Below the pieces are notes generated by a model, which saw nothing but the letters and a program-made list of their open reading frames with translations, was not told where the DNA came from and searched no databases. Shown here one piece after another: positions 1 through 5,157 of a DNA stretch of 5,157 nt. Position numbers and translations under genes: made by a program. Numbering within the stretch: the first letter of the stretch is position 1; every line of letters starts with the position of its first letter. The DNA is from CAZGLR01 sp964526635. GTDB lineage: Bacteria > Zixibacteria > MSB-5A5 > GN15 > JAAZOE01. Location of the stretch: assembly GCA_964526635.1 (NCBI GenBank), contig CAZGLR010000178.1, positions 1 through 5,157 on the forward strand. The letters run 5' to 3'.

Positions 1-29
1 GATGGATCAAAACTATCTTGCATGATTGA
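1..29. other. anomalous window edge; expected atpD sequence is scrambled
   Basis: Every intact atpD should continue leftward through this stretch, because the segment just before the LSEED motif is strongly conserved (typically I-L-G-M-D-E-L-S-E-E-D). None of the three forward frames reads that way. The atpD frame has TGA at 27-29, the second frame has a TGA after M-D-Q-N-Y-L-A, and the third meets TAG at 31-33. Fragments resembling the expected coding sequence can be picked out across frames (ATC TTG near 15-20, ATG ATT GAA at 22-30). This pattern fits several small insertions or deletions in a low-quality contig end better than a clean rearrangement. A real frameshift or foreign junction cannot be excluded from this window alone. 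Confidence 0.5.
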
Positions 30-281
30 ATAGTACTTTCCGAAGAGGACCGTTTGACCGTGAACCGCGCCCGCCGTATCCAGCGCTTCTTCTCGCAGCC
101 CTTCTTTGTGGCCGAAGCGTTTACCAATAAGCCGGGGGCGTATGTTAAAGTGGAAGATACTATCAAGGGCTTCAAGATGATCGTCAATGGCGAACTCGAC
201 CATGTTCCCGAGCAGTGTTTCTACTACTGCGGGGGAATCGAGGAGGTCTTTGAAAACCATGAAAAACTGAAAAAGCAGTAA
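30..281 (+). CDS. atpD: ATP synthase F1 subunit beta, C-terminal fragment
   Basis: This is the C-terminal end of the catalytic beta subunit of the F1Fo ATP synthase, which makes ATP on the cytoplasmic face of the inner membrane. The visible part (~83 residues) carries the end of the DELSEED torque-transmitting loop (LSEED at bases 36-50), then R-A-R-R-I-Q-R-F-F-S-Q-P-F-F-V-A-E, the D-T-I-K-G-F-K helix and the D-H-V-P-E-Q segment, ending in a lysine-rich tail. These belong to the C-terminal helical bundle; the nucleotide-binding domain is not in the window. TTG at 54 and GTG at 60 are internal codons, not starts. The usually conserved EQAFYMVG-type stretch reads E-Q-C-F-Y-Y-C-G-G, with two cysteines. 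Upstream the frame is interrupted by TGA at 27-29, probably because of poor sequence at the edge. It is followed by atpC after three bases, the usual operon order. Confidence 0.95.
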   Translation: MVLSEEDRLTVNRARRIQRFFSQPFFVAEAFTNKPGAYVKVEDTIKGFKMIVNGELDHVPEQCFYYCGGIEEVFENHEKLKKQ

Positions 282-284
282 ACC

Positions 285-683
285 ATGTACAAGCTTTCAG
301 TGGTAACGCCGGAAAAAGTCGTCTACGAGAGTGACGTCACTTCGATTGTCGCTCCCGGGATGGTCGGATATCTCGGGATCATGACCAACCATGCTCCCAT
401 AATCACCGCCCTGGCGCCGGGTAAGCTCAAAATCACCGATGCCGAGGGTAAGGAGATCAATCTGGTCCTGACCGGCGGCTTTCTGGAAAATTCGAACAAT
501 AGCTGCACCATTCTTGCCGATGCCGCCGAATTTGCCGGCGAAATCGACCTGGACCGCGCCCAGGATGCACTCAATCGTGCCCGCCAGCGGATCGCCAATG
601 CCGCCGGCGAAATAGATGTCGGCCGGGCCAGGGAAGCAATTGAACGCGCAAAAGCAAGAATTCTGGTTGCGCGGGAAAAATAA
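285..683 (+). CDS. atpC: ATP synthase F1 subunit epsilon
   Basis: This is the complete epsilon subunit of F1Fo ATP synthase, part of the central rotor stalk, which couples rotation to catalysis and can inhibit ATP hydrolysis. At 132 residues it has the normal length. Residues 1-82 form the beta-sandwich domain, with the family signatures V-V-T-P-E-K-V-V-Y near the start, G-Y-L-G-I-M-T-N-H-A-P at 28-38 and L-T-G-G-F-L-E at 62-68. Residues 84-130 form the two-helix C-terminal domain, here made of two similar 23-residue units (listed separately). The ATG lies three bases after the atpD stop and has no close Shine-Dalgarno sequence, only the A-rich end of atpD, so translation is probably coupled to atpD. 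A strong hairpin with a T-tract begins about 40 bases after its stop, so it is likely the last gene of the atp transcript. Confidence 0.97.
   Translation: MYKLSVVTPEKVVYESDVTSIVAPGMVGYLGIMTNHAPIITALAPGKLKITDAEGKEINLVLTGGFLENSNNSCTILADAAEFAGEIDLDRAQDALNRARQRIANAAGEIDVGRAREAIERAKARILVAREK
534..671 (+). repeat. tandem 23-residue internal duplication in the AtpC C-terminal hairpin
   Basis: Residues 84-106 and 107-129 of AtpC align without gaps. Both begin A-G-E-I-D and share R-A at 91-92/114-115, A at 95/118, R-A at 99-100... offset by 23, R-I at 102-103/125-126 and the final A, giving about 13 identities in 23 plus conservative L/V, L/I, D/E and R/K changes. At DNA level the units are 534-602 and 603-671. 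The first eleven bases (gccggcgaaat) are identical and the rest has diverged, so it is an old duplication or convergence. Each unit corresponds to one helix of the epsilon hairpin. Confidence 0.7.
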
Positions 684-723
684 TGTATTATAATTAGGCA
701 CAAACACCCCCCCTGTTGAAAAG

Positions 724-766
724 ATGCGGTCGGGCGCAATAGGATGCGCTCGGCCGCATTGTTTTT
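724..766. terminator. bidirectional rho-independent terminator between convergent operons
   Basis: Bases 724-737 pair with 746-759 over 14 positions, with only two G-T wobbles (730/753 and 733/750). The loop is eight bases, or six if A738-T745 also pairs. On the + strand the stem is followed by a T-rich run (759-766, ttgttttt), suitable for ending the atpD-atpC transcript. On the - strand it is followed by the complement of gaaaag (cttttc), suitable for ending the leftward operon whose last stop is at 789-791. Position between two convergent gene ends supports both uses; the + direction has the better T-tract. Confidence 0.88.
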
Positions 767-778
767 GTGTCAAACAAT
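758..778. repeat. 7-bp perfect inverted repeat overlapping the terminator T-tract
   Basis: The sequence attgttt (758-764) is the exact reverse complement of aaacaat (772-778), with a seven-base loop. It overlaps the right foot and T-tract of the main terminator stem, so the two structures cannot form fully at once. In the leftward transcript this A/T-rich hairpin would be made first, before the GC-rich stem. It could be a minor accessory structure or chance in an A/T-rich stretch. Confidence 0.4.
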
Positions 779-788
779 AACCTGGAAA

Positions 789-2114
789 TCATTCGGGATC
801 GTGACGCTTCAGTTTCTTGTAAAGAAGCGAGCGTTCGATGCCCAGCCGACGGGCCGCTTCACTAATATTACCGCCGCATAACGCGATTGCGTTTTCGATA
901 TATTCAGTCTCGAAAGACACAACCGCATCTTTCAATGGCTCCAGATCGCGATGTAATACCGATGGTAACAACGACTTAATATCAGCCACCTCGGCCGTAT
1001 CTTTATCGATATAGATCGAAACCCGCTCGGCCAGGTTTTTCAACTCACGAACATTACCGGGGAAACTGTAGCCGCCCAGCAGTTCAACCGCATCGTCAGA
1101 TAGCCGGACCGGCTTGCGCCCGGCCTGATCGGCAAACTGCCCCAGAAAATATTCAAAAAGAACCGGAATATCACTGCGCCGATCCCGCAGCGGCGGCAAG
1201 GAGATTGTCACGACGTTAAGGCGATAAAACAAATCCTGCCGGAAACGGCCATCGTCGACCAGCTTCAGAATCGGCTGATTGGTCGCGGCAATTATAGTTA
1301 CATCGACTGTTGTAATTTTATCAGACCCAACCGGCCGTACCTCACCATTCTCAATAACCCGCAGAATCTTGGCCTGGGCTGCTTCCGGCATATCGCCGAT
1401 TTCATCGAGAAAAACCGTGCCGCCGTCGGCTTCAGCGAAACGGCCTGTTTTATCTGATGAAGCGCCTGTAAACGATCCCTTGATATGGCCAAATAACTCC
1501 GATTCGATCAACTCTGACGGCAATGCCGCGCAATTGACGGGGACAAAACGGCTCCGCGGCCGGCCGCTATGATCATGGATCATCCGCGCGGCCAGTTCCT
1601 TCCCGGTACCGTTCTCACCCAGGATCATAAAACGGCGCGAGCGCGGGGCAGTGGTTTTGATTTCCTTAATGATCCGTTTGATTTCCGGTGAGGATCCAAT
1701 CATACGGCCATAGATTCGCTCCGACAAAGCCCGGTTTTCCTCGCGGAGATTTTCCGTATCTAGCACGTTCTTCAGCGTTACCAGAACCCGATCGAGAGTC
1801 AGGGGTTTCTCCAGAAAATCAGAAGCGCCCATATGAATAGATTTGACCGCCGTTTCGATATCGGCGTTGCCGGAGATCATGATAGTCGGGATGCGCTGTT
1901 CGCGGGCCATGACCGTCTCAAGGATATCGAGACCGGTGCCATCGGGAAGCATGACATCGAGAAGGATCACATCATATGAATCAGTCAACAGCGCCATGGC
2001 CGATTTGACATCACGGGCGGTATCGACATTGTAACCGCGCCGCTTGAGCGCCGCGCTCAAAGTGGAACGGATCCCGTATTCATCGTCGACAATAAGCAGT
2101 TTAGGCATAGGCAT
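789..2114 (-). CDS. sigma-54-dependent response regulator, NtrX/NtrC family
   Basis: This cytoplasmic regulator should activate sigma-54 promoters when phosphorylated. The receiver domain (about 5-120) has acidic residues D10 and D11, phosphoacceptor D53, switch residue S81 and K103. The AAA+ domain (about 137-365) has Walker A G-E-N-G-T-G-K-E (166-173), the sigma-54 contact loop as GSFTGA (213-218) instead of the usual GAFTGA, Walker B F-L-D-E (235-238), A-A-T-N (276-279), arginine-finger candidates R292 and R298, and sensor II G-N-V-R-E-L (353-358). A Fis-type helix-turn-helix ends the protein (about 396-438, S-E-A-A-R-R-L-G-I). At 441 residues it is complete. Start ATG 2112-2114 overlaps the kinase gene by 14 bases; the in-frame ATG at 2106-2108 (M-P-K-L-L-I-V-D-D-E) overlaps by 8 and is equally plausible. 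Pairing with an NtrY-like kinase favours NtrX-like naming, but the true role is unknown and need not be nitrogen control. Confidence 0.95.
   Translation of the reverse strand: MPMPKLLIVDDEYGIRSTLSAALKRRGYNVDTARDVKSAMALLTDSYDVILLDVMLPDGTGLDILETVMAREQRIPTIMISGNADIETAVKSIHMGASDFLEKPLTLDRVLVTLKNVLDTENLREENRALSERIYGRMIGSSPEIKRIIKEIKTTAPRSRRFMILGENGTGKELAARMIHDHSGRPRSRFVPVNCAALPSELIESELFGHIKGSFTGASSDKTGRFAEADGGTVFLDEIGDMPEAAQAKILRVIENGEVRPVGSDKITTVDVTIIAATNQPILKLVDDGRFRQDLFYRLNVVTISLPPLRDRRSDIPVLFEYFLGQFADQAGRKPVRLSDDAVELLGGYSFPGNVRELKNLAERVSIYIDKDTAEVADIKSLLPSVLHRDLEPLKDAVVSFETEYIENAIALCGGNISEAARRLGIERSLLYKKLKRHDPE
2101..2114 (-). other. kinase-regulator overlap with two candidate start codons
   Basis: On the - strand the kinase ends A-Y-A-TAA (stop at 2103-2101), while the regulator can start at ATG 2114-2112 or ATG 2108-2106, which are two codons apart in the same frame. 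The stretch just upstream (attatcctgccga) has no recognisable Shine-Dalgarno sequence. Regulator translation therefore probably depends on ribosomes finishing the kinase gene, which would tie the amounts of the two partners together. Confidence 0.6.
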
Positions 2115-3738
2115 TCGGCAGGATAATCACTATCATACCGCCTCCGCTTGGGGAATTTTCGATTCGCATAGTCCCGCCATGGTCAATGACGATTCGCTGA
2201 CAGATGACCAGGCCCAGACCGCTGCCGCCGGCTTTGGTCGAATAATACGGCATGATACCGTCTTTCAGAAGCGCCTCCGGGAAGCCGGGACCATTGTCAG
2301 TAACCGTCATGACAACTTTTTCGGTTTTTTGAGTGAGTATTACTTCGACCTGCGATGCGCCGCTCTCGCGGGCGTTTTTTATCAGGTTTATTAGTAGCTG
2401 GCGAATCTGGTCGGGATCGGCCGTCAGATGAGAAAGACCCTGCTCGATCGTCCAGACCAGGCGCTGGTGTTCTCGGTCATGAGCAAAAATGACATCCAGA
2501 TCACCGATAATATCTTCGATCTCCACTCGGTCGATTTTCGGCGTCGGCATCCGGGCAAAATCTGAAAATTCCCCCAGCAGCGTTTGCAGCCGCTTAACCT
2601 CGGAAACTATCGTCTTACTCCCGCTGTTAAGTATGGCCTCGAAATCATCGGCCCGTTCATGATAACTTCGGTGAATATCTTCTGAGGCAATGGCTATCGG
2701 CGTCAGCGGATTCTTGACCTCATGGGCAATCTTACGACCGATTGTCTGCCAGGCCGCGATTTTTTCGCTGGTTATCAGGCGGTTCTGGAAGGCATCAATC
2801 CGCTTCATCATAATATTGAATGAATCAGCCAGATGGCCGAATTCACCGGTATCGGGCTCGACGACAAACTGCGAATAATCGCCCTCGGCGACACGCTCGG
2901 CGGCAGCCATGAGATTATCGATTTTGCGTCTGGTCTGGGAAGAAAATACCAGCCCGGCCGGAATAACCAGAAGAAGCGACACCGCTGCCACCGCACCGAC
3001 CGCGGTAATAAAATTAGTGGCCAGCTCGCCGCGATCAACCGGCTTGAATTTGGCGGTTAGATAATACTCTGAGGCAGGATCGTTGATCAGCCTGGCCTGA
3101 AGATCTCCGCCGCTTCGATAAAGACGCTCACTGTCCGTTTCTAAAACCGAAGTATTGCGACCGGCAGCATCGGCCGAGCGTTGTGACCAGCGGACCTCGG
3201 CCCGCAGCATTGCCGCGAAAACGTCCATGAGCGAACGGTCCAGGAAGTATCCGCCGTGCAGATATCCCGCTTGTGTCGGAACAGTCACCGTCAGGGCCGG
3301 ATGCGGCCCGGTCAGATCGTTTTCTATAGTATGGCTGAATCCGGTACTGATGCCGGCAGGTACATCACTTAACCGCCGCCCGACCATGGCCGGACGATCG
3401 GCAGACAACAGGACGGTCCCGGCCGTATCGGTATATTCAACAAAATCAAGCGACAGCTTCGGCAGGGCATATCGCCGAACAACCGATGGTTTCGTTGATC
3501 TTTGCATTTCCATGAGGGCAAACTCGCGGTCCCCGGCGATGTATTCGAGTATCTGGGCGATTTGTGATCTGGTTTCGGTATGGAGATTGTCGAACCGATC
3601 AAGCGCGGCCCGGGCGTCTTCCAATCCAAGCTGCTTCAACTGAGAGCCGATTCCGAGCACGACAATGACCGTGATCAACACCGTCGGGAAAAGCGCCGCC
3701 GCAATCAACGTCAGTCTCAGCCGCCCCGAAAACGTCAT
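2101..3738 (-). CDS. membrane sensor histidine kinase, NtrY-like
   Basis: This inner-membrane sensor kinase should pass phosphate to the regulator encoded next to it. It has a short N-terminal tail, transmembrane segment 1 (about 8-30), a ~210-residue predicted periplasmic sensor region (31-240, no recognised fold, possibly Cache-like), transmembrane segment 2 (about 241-266) and HAMP (about 264-318). HisKA follows with H339 in I-A-H-E-V-K-N-P-L-T-P, the NtrY/NtrB-type H box. The ATPase domain has the N box N-L-I-K-N-A (N451, N455), G1 D-N-G-P-G-F (481-486), F box Y-Y-S-T-K and G2 G-G-S-G-L-G-L (504-510). All catalytic boxes are intact. HAMP runs straight into HisKA, without the PAS domain that classical NtrY carries. 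The ATG overlaps the stop of the solute-binding protein gene (ATGA, 3738-3735) and is preceded by AGGGAG, so the start is well supported. The 3' end overlaps the regulator. Confidence 0.95.
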   Translation of the reverse strand: MTFSGRLRLTLIAAALFPTVLITVIVVLGIGSQLKQLGLEDARAALDRFDNLHTETRSQIAQILEYIAGDREFALMEMQRSTKPSVVRRYALPKLSLDFVEYTDTAGTVLLSADRPAMVGRRLSDVPAGISTGFSHTIENDLTGPHPALTVTVPTQAGYLHGGYFLDRSLMDVFAAMLRAEVRWSQRSADAAGRNTSVLETDSERLYRSGGDLQARLINDPASEYYLTAKFKPVDRGELATNFITAVGAVAAVSLLLVIPAGLVFSSQTRRKIDNLMAAAERVAEGDYSQFVVEPDTGEFGHLADSFNIMMKRIDAFQNRLITSEKIAAWQTIGRKIAHEVKNPLTPIAIASEDIHRSYHERADDFEAILNSGSKTIVSEVKRLQTLLGEFSDFARMPTPKIDRVEIEDIIGDLDVIFAHDREHQRLVWTIEQGLSHLTADPDQIRQLLINLIKNARESGASQVEVILTQKTEKVVMTVTDNGPGFPEALLKDGIMPYYSTKAGGSGLGLVICQRIVIDHGGTMRIENSPSGGGMIVIILPNAYA

Positions 3739-5157
3739 CGCCCACGGCTCCCTGCGGCTATAGTACCCATAAATTTTCGGGCCTGATGCAGCACCGGAAA
3801 GCCGTAAGAGTCAAATGATAAACCGCGTACATTCTCGGCGCTGACTGCAAAAACGACCGGGCGAAACAAGGGAAAGAACCCGCACTCCGTATACAATTTT
3901 TCAGCCGCGGCCTGGAACATCCGCCGGCGGTTCTCGACGTCATAGAAGCGCGAGGCCCGATCACAATCGCTCCAGCCAATATCGTCGATTTGCAGATCCT
4001 CAGGGAGTATCGAGTTCTGGTCAAAGGCCGCCACCTCGGCGGCGATCAACGAAAACGGGATCAGGCTGTCGGACGATGGCAGCCAGACCACGGCCAGATC
4101 GTAATCGGGCGGCGGAACCATCAGACCGACATCCGCCGATATTCCCTCGCGGGCGGCGATATCGGCCAGATAGCGGGCAGTCGGCAAAAGTGTATGATGC
4201 TGATAATCCACGGCGATCGACGATCCAGCCGTATTCAAACTGCGATGTAACTGCCCCGCACTGCGGATATCGAACGGGAAATAGCGTGTCGTTTTTTGAT
4301 TACTTTGCCACCGGGGTATTGCCGTCACATCGCCATCCGGGAAATAAAGATGCGAACGTCCGGGGTCGAATCCGTAATAGACAGCTGCCGCGAAACCGGC
4401 ATCTTCAAATGACTTGCTGCCGAATCCGGCCAGCATAGCCGACGTATACGGCGCCAGCGCTCGTGCATCATAGGTGCCCACAAGAACATCATTGAAGCCG
4501 AATCCAATGTAACCGTCAATCGTTCCCTGCTCGAAGGCAAAACGCATCCGAAACGATTCCCGGAAGGGCATCAATCGAATCGCCCCGAATTGCGGCAACC
4601 CTTTGCGGTAATAGCCATTGGGGACATATTCGACATGCAAATCACCGGTTCTGGCGGCATAAGTTTTGACCAGCGGACCGGTGCCACGGCTGCGGGAATT
4701 GTATACGCCGAAATCAGGATGGCTCATGAAAAACGCCGCTCGAGGCATCGGATGATGAAATGTCAACCGTACATTCACAGAATCGATAATCTCTATACCG
4801 CCGGCTTCCGCAATTTTGAGCTTGGAAAAGAAATACCGGACAATAAGTGAATTGCTGTTCTCACGAAGATGAGTCAGCCACCAGGCCAGATAGTTGGCAT
4901 CGAGATAGGTGCCATCAGAAAAACGGATATTATCATTAATCCGTATGTCCATCGCAGCGCCGATAATTTTCGTCACCTCGGCCAGATTGGCGACAATGGT
5001 ATCAGCGTTTCGGAGAAACAATGGCTCGCGATCAGGCATAAACGCCGCCAGCGGAAGATCGGTACCCAAGGTCAACGTCGCAGTTGGGTCGATTTCGGCA
5101 GTAGCAATTATCGCCCGACAACTATCAGCAATGCCGATGGCATCCAGTTTAACAATC
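3735..5157 (-). CDS. extracellular solute-binding protein, family 5 (peptide/nickel type), 5'-partial
   Basis: The frame is open from the right edge to TGA at 3737-3735, giving about 473 visible residues. It resembles DppA/OppA-type binding proteins of ABC importers. The clearest mark is I-R-F-S-D-G-T-Y-L-D-A (bases about 4895-4927), matching the family's F-x-D-G-t-x-x-t-A element. The C-terminal A-E-K-L-Y-T-E-C-G-F-F-P-L-F followed by E-N-V-R-G-L matches the usual ending, where an extended segment leads to N-V-x-G. TTG at 5075 opens a possible ORF, but 27 further in-frame codons upstream (L-D-A-I-G-I-A-D-S) look like the family's L-D-P-x-x-x-x-D-S start of the mature protein. The real start and signal peptide are therefore probably just outside the window. 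Several usual positions have drifted, so the ligand cannot be named. No permease or ATPase gene is visible. The gene runs directly into a sensor kinase, suggesting a sensing role. Confidence 0.82.
   Translation of the reverse strand, partial: IVKLDAIGIADSCRAIIATAEIDPTATLTLGTDLPLAAFMPDREPLFLRNADTIVANLAEVTKIIGAAMDIRINDNIRFSDGTYLDANYLAWWLTHLRENSNSLIVRYFFSKLKIAEAGGIEIIDSVNVRLTFHHPMPRAAFFMSHPDFGVYNSRSRGTGPLVKTYAARTGDLHVEYVPNGYYRKGLPQFGAIRLMPFRESFRMRFAFEQGTIDGYIGFGFNDVLVGTYDARALAPYTSAMLAGFGSKSFEDAGFAAAVYYGFDPGRSHLYFPDGDVTAIPRWQSNQKTTRYFPFDIRSAGQLHRSLNTAGSSIAVDYQHHTLLPTARYLADIAAREGISADVGLMVPPPDYDLAVVWLPSSDSLIPFSLIAAEVAAFDQNSILPEDLQIDDIGWSDCDRASRFYDVENRRRMFQAAAEKLYTECGFFPLFRPVVFAVSAENVRGLSFDSYGFPVLHQARKFMGTIAAGSRGR
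3748..3753 (-). promoter_or_regulatory. Shine-Dalgarno sequence for the kinase gene
   Basis: On the - strand AGGGAG lies nine bases before the kinase ATG at 3738, inside the last codons of the solute-binding protein gene. Together with the ATGA stop/start overlap it fixes the kinase start and suggests both direct initiation and coupling to the upstream gene. Confidence 0.7.

Noticed and set aside
241..270. Perfect AGGAGG followed by ATG and a three-codon ORF (M-K-N-stop) inside atpD
   Set aside because: The AGGAGG simply encodes the conserved Glu-Glu of atpD. The ATG is 12 bases away, its ORF is trivially short, and the motif is 38 bases from the atpC start, too far to serve it.
54..281. A separate small gene starting at TTG 54
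   Set aside because: The protein matches the interior and end of ATP synthase beta, and homology continues in frame upstream of 54 (L-S-E-E-D-R), so TTG is an internal codon.
684..720. Sigma-54 promoter suggested by AGGCAC at about 696-701
   Set aside because: No GC element is found at the required distance (the -12 position falls in the C-run), so the -24/-12 pattern is not met.
297..773. Long open frames antisense to atpC (158 and 138 codons)
   Set aside because: They are shadow frames opposite a clearly conserved gene and run into the terminator hairpin. They show no recognisable motif.
3155..3643. 162-codon open frame on the + strand opposite the kinase sensor domain
   Set aside because: The kinase frame on the - strand has intact domains throughout. 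The + frame is low-complexity and Arg/Ser-rich, typical of a shadow ORF.
5076..5157. TTG at 5075 as the true start of the binding protein
   Set aside because: The frame stays open to the window edge and the upstream residues resemble the conserved start of the mature family-5 protein. A start at 5075 would also leave no signal peptide.

Overview
The window suggests a Gram-negative (diderm) bacterium with roughly balanced base composition and tightly packed genes. The evidence is a bacterial F-type ATP synthase tail, a two-transmembrane sensor kinase with a large predicted periplasmic domain, a sigma-54-type response regulator and a periplasmic-type solute-binding protein. I cannot place the lineage firmly. 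An uncultured phylum of the FCB group (for example Zixibacteria) or a deltaproteobacterial-type group would fit, but this is a low-confidence impression. No mobile element, CRISPR array, tRNA or rRNA is visible.

Left part (about 30-683, + strand): the end of an ATP synthase operon. It holds the last ~84 codons of atpD (F1 beta) and a complete atpC (F1 epsilon) three bases further on. The beta reading frame falls apart upstream of about base 33, with an in-frame TGA at 27-29, exactly where the conserved DELSEED region should begin. I read this as a damaged or error-rich sequence end rather than biology. The C-terminal helical hairpin of AtpC is built from two recognisably similar 23-residue units.

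Middle (684-788): a 105-base convergent intergenic region with a strong GC-rich hairpin flanked by T-rich tracts on both strands. It should act as a bidirectional terminator for atpC and for the leftward operon. Secondary inverted repeats overlap its T-tract.

Right part (789-5157, - strand): three genes read leftward with overlapping ends, so almost certainly one transcript whose promoter lies beyond the right edge. In order of transcription they are a family-5 (peptide/nickel type) extracellular solute-binding protein (5'-partial), an NtrY-like membrane histidine kinase and an NtrX/NtrC-like sigma-54 activator. The first pair overlaps by ATGA and the second by 8 or 14 bases.

The inferred logic of the leftward operon is that the binding protein captures a ligand outside the inner membrane and may present it to the kinase. 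The kinase would then phosphorylate the regulator at Asp53, and the regulator would drive RNA polymerase containing sigma-54 at promoters outside this window. Domain assignments are well supported by motifs. The ligand, the physical coupling of binding protein to kinase, and the target genes are inference.
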